A stretch of DNA of 64,000 nt from JBMOMT01 sp049324835. GTDB taxonomy: Bacteria > Chloroflexota > Anaerolineae > CAYNKW01. Location: positions 164,187 through 228,186 of the forward strand of contig JBMOMT010000059.1 of assembly GCA_049324835.1 (NCBI GenBank), written 5' to 3'. The translations under genes and the position numbers were made by a program. Below are positions 41,142 through 50,248 of this stretch, in pieces. The first letter of the stretch is position 1, and every line of letters begins with the position of its first letter. The notes beneath the pieces are model-generated. The model did not search any database and had not been told where the DNA came from. It saw only the letters and a program-made list of their open reading frames with translations.

Positions 41142-42500
41142 CTAGGCCCACTCGGCCGGCACCGGCGGGATGATCTCTTCGTCCATCATGAACTGCACCA
41201 TGTCCCGCGCCTCGGCGATCTTGGCCTCGGCCATGCGGTAAAGCGCGTCGGCAGAAAGGTTGCGGCGAGCCACACCCTGTTCCTGGGCTTTGAGCGCCAC
41301 GGCCACGGCCTCGCGTGGAAAAACCTCCCACTCGTCCATGGTGGGCATGATGTTGTCCTCGTGGATGCCGCGCTCCTCGGCAAAGCGGGCCAGCTCCTCG
41401 GCGGCGGCGATGGCCATCTCGTCGGTGATGGTCGTCGCCTGCACGTCGAGCACGCCGCGGAAAATGGCCGGAAAGCCCAGCGAGTTGTTCACCTGATTGG
41501 GAAAGTCCGAACGGCCCGTGCCCACTACCCGCGCGCCGGCCTCTTTGGCCTCCCAGGGCCAGATCTCGGGGATGGGATTGGCCGCCGGAAAGACGACCGC
41601 GGCCTCGTTCATGCCCGCCACCCACTCTGGCAAGATGGTTCCCGGCCCGGGTTTGCTGAGGGCGATGCACACATCGGTGCCGCGCATGGCCTCGGCGGGG
41701 CCGCCGATACGCCCTTCGGCGTTGCTGCGCTGGCAGATGCGCCACTTGTCCACGAACTCGATCTTGCGCGCCTCGATGTCCTTACGCCCGGCGTGCAACA
41801 GCCCCTGACTGTCGGTGGCATAGATGTTGCCCCACCTGACGCCGCTGGCGACGAGCAGCCGCAGCGTGGCCACGTTCGCTGCCCCCGTGCCGACGAGCGA
41901 CACCTTGATGTCGGCCATCTTTTTGCCCACGATCTTGAGGGCGTTGATCACCCCGGCCAGCAGCACCGTGGCCGTGCCCTGCTGATCGTCGTGCCACACC
42001 GGGATGCGCACTTCGGGGTCGGTGCGTAGCATATCCAGCACACGGAAACACTTGGGCTGAGAGATGTCTTCCAGGTTGATGCCGCCGAAGGAGGGCTGGA
42101 TCAGCTTGACGGCCAGGATGATGCGGTAGGGGTCTTTGGTGTCCAGGCACACTGGCACGGCGTCCACGCCGCCCAGATACTTGAACAGCATGGCCTTGCC
42201 CTCCATGACCGGCATGGCCGCCTCTGGGCCGATGTCGCCCAGGCCCAACACGCGGGTGCCGTCGGAGACGATAGCCACCGTGTTGCCCTTGTTGGTGTGC
42301 TCAAAGACCTTTTCCGGGTGGGCCTGGATGTCGCGGCAGGGCGCAGCCACACCCGGCGTGTACCAGATGGCAAAATCGTTAAAATCGCGGATGGCCGCCT
42401 TGGGTGCGATCTGAATCTTGCCCCGGTAAAAGGGGTGCAGTTTCATCGCATCTTCGGCGGGCTTTTTGGCCTTGGCCAAAAGCTCTTCTTTGGTCAACAT
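41142..42500 (-). CDS. NAD(P)-dependent malic enzyme
   Basis: 452 residues. Oxidative decarboxylation of malate to pyruvate. Motifs: YTPGVAAPCRDI (catalytic Tyr), LGLGDIGPEAAMPVMEGK (catalytic Lys), NLEDISQPKCF (metal acids), HDDQQGTATV, and the NAD-binding GTGAANVATLRLL. The length matches the short bacterial type without a phosphotransacetylase domain. AGGAGG precedes the ATG. The upstream gap of 380 bp has only repeat DNA. NAD versus NADP preference cannot be decided here. Confidence 0.95.
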   Translation of the reverse strand: MLTKEELLAKAKKPAEDAMKLHPFYRGKIQIAPKAAIRDFNDFAIWYTPGVAAPCRDIQAHPEKVFEHTNKGNTVAIVSDGTRVLGLGDIGPEAAMPVMEGKAMLFKYLGGVDAVPVCLDTKDPYRIILAVKLIQPSFGGINLEDISQPKCFRVLDMLRTDPEVRIPVWHDDQQGTATVLLAGVINALKIVGKKMADIKVSLVGTGAANVATLRLLVASGVRWGNIYATDSQGLLHAGRKDIEARKIEFVDKWRICQRSNAEGRIGGPAEAMRGTDVCIALSKPGPGTILPEWVAGMNEAAVVFPAANPIPEIWPWEAKEAGARVVGTGRSDFPNQVNNSLGFPAIFRGVLDVQATTITDEMAIAAAEELARFAEERGIHEDNIMPTMDEWEVFPREAVAVALKAQEQGVARRNLSADALYRMAEAKIAEARDMVQFMMDEEIIPPVPAEWA

Positions 42501-42580
42501 CGTGTTTGTCCTCCTAACCCGGACAAGCCGGAACCCATCAGGGAAATCTCACCGCCAAGACACAAATTTAATAAACCAAA

Positions 42581-42675
42581 TAACTGCTCAGCTTACCCTC
42601 CCGCAGGCTAAAATCGACAAATTGCGGCAGCAGGGACACGGCCCCTACAAAAGCCTGCGGGAGGGTGAGCAGTTA
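42581..42675. repeat. CCTCCCGCAGG hairpin element, copy C
   Basis: TAACTGCTCAGCTTACCCTC then CCGCAGGCT on the left, AGCCTGCGGGAGGGTGAGCA then GTTA on the right; 95 bp in all. Ends match copy B. Lies in the gap 42501-42880 between PEPCK and malic enzyme, which holds no gene. Confidence 0.85.
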
Positions 42676-42792
42676 CAAACCAACAAAAGAGCTTTGTGCC
42701 TTTGCGCCTTTGTGGTAAATTTCTTGCCCAGCGTGCAAGAATTTCACCGGTAAGGTACTAACCCGGTCAAGCCTGGACCAAAGAGGCTTCAT

Positions 42793-42861
42793 CTCACCGC
42801 AGAGGCAGAGAGCGCAGCGTTTTTCTGTTTCCCTCAGTGTCTTTTGCGCCTCGGCGGTGAG
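42793..42861. repeat. CCGCAGAG-family inverted repeat
   Basis: CTCACCGCAGAGGC at the left pairs with GCCTCGGCGGTGAG at the right. Third copy of the family (see 21675-22060 and 29711-29777). Begins 20 bp after the PEPCK stop. Confidence 0.7.
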
Positions 42862-42880
42862 TTCCTTCGTCCGAGGAGAA

Positions 42881-44854
42881 TCACTCTCGTCTGTCTGGCT
42901 CAGCTTCAAGGATCTGCTCGACCGAGACGACCGGGCCGTATTTGGCCTTCAACGCCTCAAGGCCCTGTCTCTGCCCGGCATAGACTTCGAACAGCCTGGC
43001 CGGGATGTCTTGCTCTTTCCGGTAGGCTTCTTCCTGCAGGGTGATGCGCGCCAGGATGTTATCCACATAGAAGGCGAACTGCTTGTCGTAAAGCTCTTTG
43101 GGATAGACCTTGCCGATCCCGTCAAAGAGGACTTTGAGGTCCTCATACCTGGGGATGTAACCGATCGGCGTTTCGATGGCGGCAACGTCGCCGTGCGCTC
43201 GCAGCTCGAGCCAGCCGAGCCACACCTTTACGTCGCGCTTTTCACCCAGCAGGCGGCTGCCCTGACCGCCGCGCGCCTGGTGGGTCAAAAAGTAATTCAG
43301 CCCGGCCATGATGGGTTTGTGGGTGAGCCGCTCAGAGTTGAAAAAGACAAACTGGGCGGCCATGTAATCGGCCAGTGGGCCGGGGATGAACGGCTCGTTG
43401 GCCCACGGCTGACGCCGCACGCCCCTGGCTCCCACCTCTGTGGCCGTGGCCGCCGAAAGGATCGATGCGCCGATGACCACGCCGTGATCCGGGTTTTTGG
43501 CCACCCACACCGGCGGCATGGTGTCGCTGTCTCGCCCGCTGTAGGTGATCACCTGGATGGGCACACCGGCCGGGTCTTCGGCCACGGCCTCGTTATAGTT
43601 GCCGATGGCGCAGTTGCGCAGCGTGCAACGCGCGTTGGGGTGTGAGACGGGAACCGGCTTGCCGCTGCCGTCTGTTTTGCCGGCCCACCACTCGCCCTGA
43701 AAGTTAAAGCCGCGCTCCGGCGTCTCTTCGCCATGCCCCACCCAGTGTGGCACGCCGTGCTGGTCAATCAACACGTTCGACCAGATCACCTCGGTGCATT
43801 CTTTTCTCAGGCACTTTATCAGGTGTGGGTCGCTGTCGCGGTTCACGTCCTGAACGATGCCAAAGATGCCGATCTCGGGGTTGATGGCCCGTAACGTGCC
43901 GTCGTCGGCGATCCATATCTGGGCCAGGTCGTCGCCGATGAAATCGGTGCCGACCATGGCCGTCGTCGTTTTGCCGCAGCCGGAAGGCGCGGCGCCGGCG
44001 AAGAAGGTCTTTCGGCCGCCGGGGCCGGTCAGGCCGGTGATGAACATGTGCTCCGAGAGCTCTTGCTCTTTGCGGTAATAGGTGGCCAGGTCGACGGCGA
44101 AGCGGTGGTTGCCTTTTTTGAGCAGCAGCGTGTTGCCGGCATACGTGCAAAACATGGAAAAGGTCGTCAGCCAGCTTCGATCCATGAACACGCGGGCGAA
44201 GGGCAGGTCCTCTGTCCGGTTGGGCCCTTCGCTGTGAACGTTGGTAAAAAACACGCCCGCCCGCGCCACTTCCTGGTCGAAGCGGTCGTAGACGTGTCGA
44301 TACAGGATGTCGGCCGAGTGCATGACGTAGGTGGAGGTGGTGATTTCCAACGCCGGGATGGCCGCCGGTGCGCCGATGGGCCCCCGGTTGAAAAAACCCA
44401 CCAGCAGCGTTTTGCCCCGTGCAATGCCGCTCATGTAGGTTCTGACATAATCGAAGGCTTCGCCGCGCAGGATTTTGAGAGCCAGCACGCTAGTTTTTTC
44501 ATCTTTGTTCACGATGTAGAACGTGCGGTCGATGATGCGCGCCTGTTCCAGAGCCAGGTCGTAATGGATGGTGTGATCCTTCAATGGCAAGGCGCGTTCC
44601 TCACCTTTTTCCAGGCACATTTCCCTGACCCTGTGAAGGTCTGCCTCTGAGCCGGTGTTCACAAAGACCGCGTCCGGATCGGTCATGGCCGCTGCGTTGG
44701 CGATCTTGAGCAGCGCTTCTTCGTTGGTGATGCGGCTCAGCTTGGCCAGGTCCTGGGCGTCGCATTTGCGCCTGAACAGCGCCCACGCTTCATCCGGTGT
44801 GCGGATGCCGCCGATTTCGGTGAGAATGTCGATACCCTTTTTCAATTCCAACAT
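42881..44854 (-). CDS. pckG: Phosphoenolpyruvate carboxykinase (GTP)
   Basis: 657 residues, GTP-type. P-loop APSGCGKTTTAM, the following metal/GTP segment DDLAQIWI, the substrate loop YMSGIARGKTLLVGF, and NARCTLRN. Converts oxaloacetate to PEP for gluconeogenesis (or the reverse). AAAGGGAGAAAAAC precedes the ATG. It is downstream of glcD by 126 bp, which includes a small hairpin (44907-44932), so it may be partly independent of the lactate genes. Confidence 0.95.
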   Translation of the reverse strand: MLELKKGIDILTEIGGIRTPDEAWALFRRKCDAQDLAKLSRITNEEALLKIANAAAMTDPDAVFVNTGSEADLHRVREMCLEKGEERALPLKDHTIHYDLALEQARIIDRTFYIVNKDEKTSVLALKILRGEAFDYVRTYMSGIARGKTLLVGFFNRGPIGAPAAIPALEITTSTYVMHSADILYRHVYDRFDQEVARAGVFFTNVHSEGPNRTEDLPFARVFMDRSWLTTFSMFCTYAGNTLLLKKGNHRFAVDLATYYRKEQELSEHMFITGLTGPGGRKTFFAGAAPSGCGKTTTAMVGTDFIGDDLAQIWIADDGTLRAINPEIGIFGIVQDVNRDSDPHLIKCLRKECTEVIWSNVLIDQHGVPHWVGHGEETPERGFNFQGEWWAGKTDGSGKPVPVSHPNARCTLRNCAIGNYNEAVAEDPAGVPIQVITYSGRDSDTMPPVWVAKNPDHGVVIGASILSAATATEVGARGVRRQPWANEPFIPGPLADYMAAQFVFFNSERLTHKPIMAGLNYFLTHQARGGQGSRLLGEKRDVKVWLGWLELRAHGDVAAIETPIGYIPRYEDLKVLFDGIGKVYPKELYDKQFAFYVDNILARITLQEEAYRKEQDIPARLFEVYAGQRQGLEALKAKYGPVVSVEQILEAEPDRRE

Positions 44855-44906
44855 GTTTTTCTCCCTTTACTTCGTTGTAATGGGGCTTGAGTTGTGTTTA
44901 CTGCTG

Positions 44907-44932
44907 CGGTGGGAGTTGAACGAACCCCACCG
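44907..44932. other. Small hairpin between glcD and pckG
   Basis: CGGTGGG (44907-44913) and CCCACCG (44926-44932), 12-nt loop, no T-run. May lower read-through or protect mRNA ends. Confidence 0.35.
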
Positions 44933-44980
44933 TGGAAAAGTGTCGGTCAGTGGCTTCCGCATTTCGCGTCAAGAACCAGT

Positions 44981-46360
44981 CTACGCGTCGAAAATCTTGC
45001 CCGGATTCAAGATGCCGTTGGGATCCAACGCCCGGCGCACGGCGCGCATGACGTCAATGGCGATCGGCCCGACGGCGCTTTCCAGGTAGGGCTTTTTGAG
45101 CGTGCCCACGCCATGCTCGCCGGAGAGTGTGCCGCCCACCTCCACGGCCAGCGCGAACAGATCACCCACGGCAGCCTGCACCCGCGCCCACTCGTCGGCA
45201 TCGTTCTTGTCGAACAGGATGTTGGGGTGTAGATTGCCGTCGCCGGCGTGGCCAAAGACGACGATGGGCAGGCTGTGCCGGTGTGCGATCTCTTTGATGC
45301 GCCGCACCGTCTCCGGGATGGCGCTGCGTGGCACGGAAATGTCTTCACCGAGCTTGTTGGGTCGCTTGCGCCCCAGCGAGCCAGAGATGCTGCGCCTGGC
45401 GCGCCACAGCTCGTTGCTCTCGGCGGACGTCTGGGCCACGCGCACCTCGCTGGCGCCACCCTCGCGGCAGATGCGGGCGATGACTTCCATATCGCGCGCC
45501 GCGTCGGAAGCGTCGCCGTCGGTCTCGATGACCAGCATCGCCTCGGCGTCGCGGGGCAGGCCCATTTTCAAATAATCCTCGACACAGTTGATGGTCGTCT
45601 GATCCATCATCTCCAGCGTGGCCGGCACGATGCCGCCCCACAGGATGGCGTTGACCGCCTTGCTGGCGTCTTCCAGCCGCGGAAAGACCGCCTGGGCGGT
45701 GCGTTTAGCCTCCGGCAGGGCGATGAGTTTGAGTGTGGCCTCGGTGACGACGCCCAGCGTGCCCTCCGAGCCGACGAACAGATGCACCAGATCGTAACCG
45801 GTGACGTTTTTGATGGCCTTGCCGCCGGTGCGGAACACGCGCCCGTCGGCCAGCACCACCTCCAGCGCCATGACGTAATCGCCGGTGATGCCGTATTTCA
45901 GGCAGCGCGGCCCACCGGCGTTGCAGGCGATGTTGCCGCCGACCGTCGAATGGCGCACGCTGGAGGGATCCGGCGGGTAAAAGAGACCGATTTTCTCCAC
46001 CTCGGCCTGCAAGTCGGCGGTGATGACGCCCGCCTCGACGGTGGTCATCATGTTGGCCCGGTCGATCTCCAGGATGCGGTTCATGCGCACCATGTTGAGC
46101 ACCAGTCCACCGTCTACGGGCACGGTGGCTGCGGCCAGGCCGCTGGCCATGCCGCGTGGGATGACCGGAATTCGCTCGCGGTTGCACACCTGGAGGATTT
46201 GCGAGACCTGTTGCGTGCTGGCGGGGTGGATCACGGCGTCGGGCAACGATTCGTGGAACGTGCCGTCGAAAGAGTAACATACCAGCGCTTCAGGCGAGGT
46301 CATCAGGTGCTCCTCACCGACGACGGCGCGCAGTTCGTTCAAAACCTTTTCGTTCAGCAT
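44981..46360 (-). CDS. glcD: FAD-linked oxidase, GlcD/D-lactate dehydrogenase type
   Basis: 459 residues of the vanillyl-alcohol-oxidase/PCMH FAD family: N-terminal FAD domain (PVIPRGMASGLAAATVP; DPSSVRHSTVGGNIACNAGG; YVMALEVVLADG) and a C-terminal FAD-oxidase domain with FGHAGDGNLHPN and LSGEHGVGTLKK. Oxidises D-lactate or glycolate and passes electrons to the adjacent GlcF Fe-S protein. It starts 12 bp after glcF ends and so is in the same operon. Neighbourhood (LarA, Ldh2) favours lactate as substrate. Confidence 0.92.
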   Translation of the reverse strand: MLNEKVLNELRAVVGEEHLMTSPEALVCYSFDGTFHESLPDAVIHPASTQQVSQILQVCNRERIPVIPRGMASGLAAATVPVDGGLVLNMVRMNRILEIDRANMMTTVEAGVITADLQAEVEKIGLFYPPDPSSVRHSTVGGNIACNAGGPRCLKYGITGDYVMALEVVLADGRVFRTGGKAIKNVTGYDLVHLFVGSEGTLGVVTEATLKLIALPEAKRTAQAVFPRLEDASKAVNAILWGGIVPATLEMMDQTTINCVEDYLKMGLPRDAEAMLVIETDGDASDAARDMEVIARICREGGASEVRVAQTSAESNELWRARRSISGSLGRKRPNKLGEDISVPRSAIPETVRRIKEIAHRHSLPIVVFGHAGDGNLHPNILFDKNDADEWARVQAAVGDLFALAVEVGGTLSGEHGVGTLKKPYLESAVGPIAIDVMRAVRRALDPNGILNPGKIFDA

Positions 46361-46372
46361 CCGCGGTCTCCT

Positions 46373-47560
46373 CTAGTCCTCGTCCAGGGCTTGCAGGGCC
46401 AGCTCGGCCACGTCCATCACCCGCACGCGGACGCGGTCGCGGCGGGCGGCGTCGGTCAGCGTGCGTTCGCATTGCTGGCAGGCCGAGGCGATCACCTCGG
46501 CCTCCACGTCCACTGCCTGGGCCAGGCGACTGCTGGAGACGGCGCGTGAAAGCTCGGCGTCGAACGTCTCCAGGTTGCCGCCGCCGCCGCAGCAGTGGGA
46601 ATCCTTGCGGTTGTCGCGCATCTCGACCAACTCGACGCCGGGGATGGCGCGCAGCACGCGGCGCGGCGCGTCAAAGATACCTTCCTTGCGTCCCAGGTCG
46701 CACGGGTCGTGATAGGTCACGCGGCGGGCAGGCAACTCGCGGAATTTGAGCCGGCCTTCGTCCACCATGTCGGCCAGCAGCTCGGTGGCGTGCAGCAGCT
46801 CGAAGGGCAGCTCGCCGCCTGCGGCCTCCAGGTAGACGTGGTGCCAGATGTGCAGGCAGGAGGGGCAGGTAAAGACCACCTTTTTGGCCTGCATGGCGGC
46901 CACTTTTTCCAGGTTGTGGCGGATCAGCTCGCCGGCCTGATCCAACTGGCCGTTGATCAGCATGGGGTAGCCGCAGCACCACTCCTCGCCGCCCAGCACG
47001 GCATAGTCCAGTCTGGCCTTCTCCATCAGTTGGGCCATCGTCTGCGGCAATCGGTAGCTGCGTGGGAAAAACGAGCCGACACAGCCGACGAAATAAATCA
47101 CCTCGGCGGTTTCGTGGGGCTGCGCGCCGGCGGGCGGCTGCTCCATGTTGGCCGCCCACATGAGCCGACCGGCGTTATCTTCGCCAGAGATGTTGCGATG
47201 TTTGGCGATGGTGCGGCCCAGTTGTTCCAGGGTTTCGGGGGTGAGTTTGTGGTGCTGCATGTCCTCGCGGGCGGCCTGGATGACCTCCTCTAGCGGCACG
47301 CCGCTGGGGCAGATGGTGGCGCAGGCGGCGCACAACAAACAGCCATAGTAACGCTCTGCGAATTCCTGGCCGGCCTCCAGTTTACCTTCGGCCAGGGCGC
47401 GCAGCAGGGCGATCTTGCCGCGCGGCGAGTCGGTCTCGCGCAGCGTGGTGCGATAGACCGGGCAGGTGGCCAGGCACAGTCCGCAGCGGATGCACGAGGC
47501 GTGCTGGCCGTCGGTGACGATTTCTGTGCTCAAGAACGGGTGGGTTTCGATGGCTTCCAT
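46373..47560 (-). CDS. glcF: Fe-S subunit, GlcF/LldE type
   Basis: 395 residues. Two [4Fe-4S] motifs at the N-terminus (CIRCGLCLATCP, CLLCAACATICPSG) and two CCG domains (EEWCCGYPM; YHDPCDLGRKEG and HCCGGGGNLE). Takes electrons from the GlcD flavoprotein and hands them to quinone or another acceptor. Located between larA (45 bp) and glcD (12 bp). Confidence 0.92.
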   Translation of the reverse strand: MEAIETHPFLSTEIVTDGQHASCIRCGLCLATCPVYRTTLRETDSPRGKIALLRALAEGKLEAGQEFAERYYGCLLCAACATICPSGVPLEEVIQAAREDMQHHKLTPETLEQLGRTIAKHRNISGEDNAGRLMWAANMEQPPAGAQPHETAEVIYFVGCVGSFFPRSYRLPQTMAQLMEKARLDYAVLGGEEWCCGYPMLINGQLDQAGELIRHNLEKVAAMQAKKVVFTCPSCLHIWHHVYLEAAGGELPFELLHATELLADMVDEGRLKFRELPARRVTYHDPCDLGRKEGIFDAPRRVLRAIPGVELVEMRDNRKDSHCCGGGGNLETFDAELSRAVSSSRLAQAVDVEAEVIASACQQCERTLTDAARRDRVRVRVMDVAELALQALDED

Positions 47561-47605
47561 GTTGCTTCCAATCTGATCGTGGTCTAGTAGGGGCGCAGCA
47601 TGCCC

Positions 47606-48913
47606 CTACTGCACGATGGGCAAAGTGAGTAAGGCATGGGGCACGATCAGCACGTCCAGTTCCGGCCCCAGCTTGTCGGCGGCGAGGCGAAAAGCCTCAT
47701 CCATATCGGCGGCAGGGATCATGTGCGTCTGGCGGACGACATCGGGCGTCTCGCTGCCGACGACGATCACGTCGGCTTGCTCCAGCACTTTGGCCATCAC
47801 GAAGGCCCGCTGTGCGCCGGGCGGGTAGCCGGTGCGGCGTAATTCTCGCAGCAGCGAGGGCATGTCTTTGGCCGAGCGCATCGTTTCCAGGTAGCGCTGC
47901 TCGCCCACGCCGTCGCCGGCGCCCTCTTCGCAGCGGGCCGGGATGATGAAAATACCCCCCGGTCTGACGACCGGCGTCGGCGCGAAAAAGAGATAACTGG
48001 GCGCGCGGCTGGCCTGGTAGAGGTTGGTGTCTTTGGGATAACCCACGCCACCCACGGCCACGTCGTATTGCTGCGGCACGGGCACTTCGTAGATCGAGCG
48101 TGCGATCTGCACCAGCCCGGCAAAGGCGGCCTCCGTCTCGCCGGCGCGGACGGCCACGACACGTTTGTCGTCGTCGAGAATGGCGTTGACGACGAATCGT
48201 AACCCGGCGCGGCGCGCCGCTTCGCTGATGGCTTCGTGGAAAGGGTTGCCCTCGATCTTGCCCAGCCGCGTGCCGGGATGATCGATCATCTGTGGGCCGT
48301 GGGTGTAGGCGATCATCGCCTCTCCCGCCGCGCCGACGGCCAGCGTCTTGCGCCCGCCGGAATAGCCGGCGTACTGGTGCGGCTCGACGATGCCGGTGGC
48401 CATGAGCAGATCGGCTTCGTAGGCGATCTTGTTCACCGAGAGGGGGATGCCGCTCTCGGTGGCATCCTGAGCTTGTCGAAGGGTGGTGCCCAGGTCGACC
48501 AGCGCCGCCGGGTTCTGCGGCTCGTTGTCTACCACGCGGTAGCGCTCGACGACCGCCCGGCCCAGCTTGGCAACCTTCTCTTGCGGCGTGCTGGGGCGGT
48601 GCATGCCGATGCCGCATAGCAGGGTGATGTCCTCGTCGCGCACACCGGCGGCCTCCAGCTCGGCCAGCAGCGGCGGCACGAGCAGGTAATCGGGGCTGGC
48701 GCGGGTGATGTCGGTGAAGACGATGCACACCGTGTCGCCCCGTTTGGCCAGCTCTTGCACGGGGGGCGAATTCACCGGCTGCGCCAGCGCGGCCCGCACT
48801 GCCGCCGGAACGTCCTGGATCGGCGGCAGCGTTTTGGAGACGGCCACTGTGCCGCGCATACCGGGCGGCAGGTCGAATTCTATTTCAGTTTTGCTGTAGG
48901 GTATGTGGTACAT
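47606..48913 (-). CDS. larA: LarA-type nickel-pincer lactate racemase family protein
   Basis: 435 residues from ATG 48913 (GGAAG before it). Family motifs: TDITRASPDYLLVPPLL, GIGMHRPST, IVEPHQYAGYSGGRKTLAVG (His and Lys that hold the nickel-pincer cofactor in LarA), and DTNLYQASRAP. Interconverts D- and L-lactate or a related 2-hydroxyacid. Cofactor genes larB/C/E are not in the window. A 9-residue insertion, LRQAQDATE, after LGTT is encoded by a dispersed repeat (CCTTCGACAAGCTCAGG) and is absent from the usual pattern. Confidence 0.9.
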   Translation of the reverse strand: MYHIPYSKTEIEFDLPPGMRGTVAVSKTLPPIQDVPAAVRAALAQPVNSPPVQELAKRGDTVCIVFTDITRASPDYLLVPPLLAELEAAGVRDEDITLLCGIGMHRPSTPQEKVAKLGRAVVERYRVVDNEPQNPAALVDLGTTLRQAQDATESGIPLSVNKIAYEADLLMATGIVEPHQYAGYSGGRKTLAVGAAGEAMIAYTHGPQMIDHPGTRLGKIEGNPFHEAISEAARRAGLRFVVNAILDDDKRVVAVRAGETEAAFAGLVQIARSIYEVPVPQQYDVAVGGVGYPKDTNLYQASRAPSYLFFAPTPVVRPGGIFIIPARCEEGAGDGVGEQRYLETMRSAKDMPSLLRELRRTGYPPGAQRAFVMAKVLEQADVIVVGSETPDVVRQTHMIPAADMDEAFRLAADKLGPELDVLIVPHALLTLPIVQ

Positions 48914-48953
48914 GTTAGGCTTCCTTTGGGCGGGGGCGCAGCATGCTGCGCTC

Positions 48954-50057
48954 CTACAATTCGTAGGCGACGCCAAGTTCCCTGGCCAGGGCTTGCAGAT
49001 CGGCCTCCACTTTGGTTCCCAGGGGGATGCCGTCTTGGAGGCGGCGGTCGGCCATCTCGTATTCTTTTTCGCCGTGGATGTAGATGCGTTCTGCGCCTTT
49101 GGCTTTGGGGGTGGCCTTCATGCGGCGGATGATGTCGTCCATGGAGGCCTGGAACTCGTCCAGCGGGCGGAAGGCCTGGATGGAAATGGCGCCGAAAAAG
49201 TGGCCCACGTCGGCGGGCAGCGGTTTGCCTTCGGGGGTTTTGGGGTAGATGGTGTCGGCGTAACCCGCGCCGGGCAGCACACCGCTGAGGATATCCACCA
49301 GCAGCGCCAGGCCGTAACCCTTGTAGCCGCTGAACTCTTCACCCGCGCCGCCCAGAGGCAGCAGGCCGCCGCCGCGCCGGGCGGTGAAATTGTCCAGCAC
49401 GCGGGCGGCGTCGGTGGTGGAGGCGCCGGTTTCATCGGTGGCCCAGCCCAGGGGCAAGGGCTTGCCCTGGCGGTTGTAGACCTCCAGCTTGCCGCGCGGT
49501 ACGGTGCTGGTGGCCATATCGAGCACGTAGGGCTGCTCTTTTCCGGCGGGCACGGCCACGGCGATGGGGTTGGTGCCGAGCATGGCATCGCGGCCAAAGG
49601 TGGGCACCACCAGCACGTCGGCGTTGGTGAGCGAGATGCCGATCAGGTCGTGCTCCAGGGCCATCATGGCGTAATAACCGGCAATGCCATAGTGGTTCGA
49701 GTTACGCACGGTGACAAAGCCGCTGCCGTAACGTTTGGCCTTTTCGATGGCGGTGTTCATCGCCCGGCGGCTCACCGGCTGACCCAGTCCCGCGCCGGCG
49801 TCGACGAGGGCGGTGGTGGCGGTTTCGCTGACCGTCTTTTCTGCCGGGTGGGCCAGCATGATACCATCCTGAAGGCCCTTGACGTAGCGGCGCAGCCGGG
49901 CCACGCCGTGTGAATCTACGCCGCGCAGGTTGGCGGCCAGCAGCACGTCGGCGGTGATTTCGGCGTCGGCGGTGGGCACGTCGAGCCTTTCAAAGATGCG
50001 CACGCAAAAGGCGCGCAGGGCATCTGGTTTGACGGTCGTTCCAGTTTCCACGGCCAT
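48954..50057 (-). CDS. Malate/L-lactate/ureidoglycolate dehydrogenase family (Ldh2)
   Basis: 367 residues from ATG 50057 (AAAGGAG before it). Motifs: LRGVDSHGVARL (catalytic His), RNSNHYGIAGYY, LGTNPIAVAVP and FSGYKGYGLALLVDIL. NAD(P)-dependent oxidation of a 2-hydroxyacid; context with LarA and GlcDF favours L-lactate or malate. First gene of the lactate group. The upstream gap (50058-50248) shows no clear promoter. Confidence 0.9.
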   Translation of the reverse strand: MAVETGTTVKPDALRAFCVRIFERLDVPTADAEITADVLLAANLRGVDSHGVARLRRYVKGLQDGIMLAHPAEKTVSETATTALVDAGAGLGQPVSRRAMNTAIEKAKRYGSGFVTVRNSNHYGIAGYYAMMALEHDLIGISLTNADVLVVPTFGRDAMLGTNPIAVAVPAGKEQPYVLDMATSTVPRGKLEVYNRQGKPLPLGWATDETGASTTDAARVLDNFTARRGGGLLPLGGAGEEFSGYKGYGLALLVDILSGVLPGAGYADTIYPKTPEGKPLPADVGHFFGAISIQAFRPLDEFQASMDDIIRRMKATPKAKGAERIYIHGEKEYEMADRRLQDGIPLGTKVEADLQALARELGVAYEL

Positions 50058-50248
50058 GTTGTGTTTTCTCCTTTTCCGTTGTTTATCGATAGCGCTGCCT
50101 GACAAAGATAAAGAGCATCGTGCAACCCTCAGGAGGATGGCTCTCTGCTCCCTGAACAAACGCTCTTTGAATTGAGTGTCAGGTTGATGGTCTGACTTGG
50201 CATCGTGGGCGCCGTTGCCCAGACATGCTTCATGAGTGATCCCTTGGC

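Noticed and set aside
45248..46549. 433-aa + frame opposite glcD
   Set aside because: Antisense shadow of the GlcD gene, no motifs or start signal.
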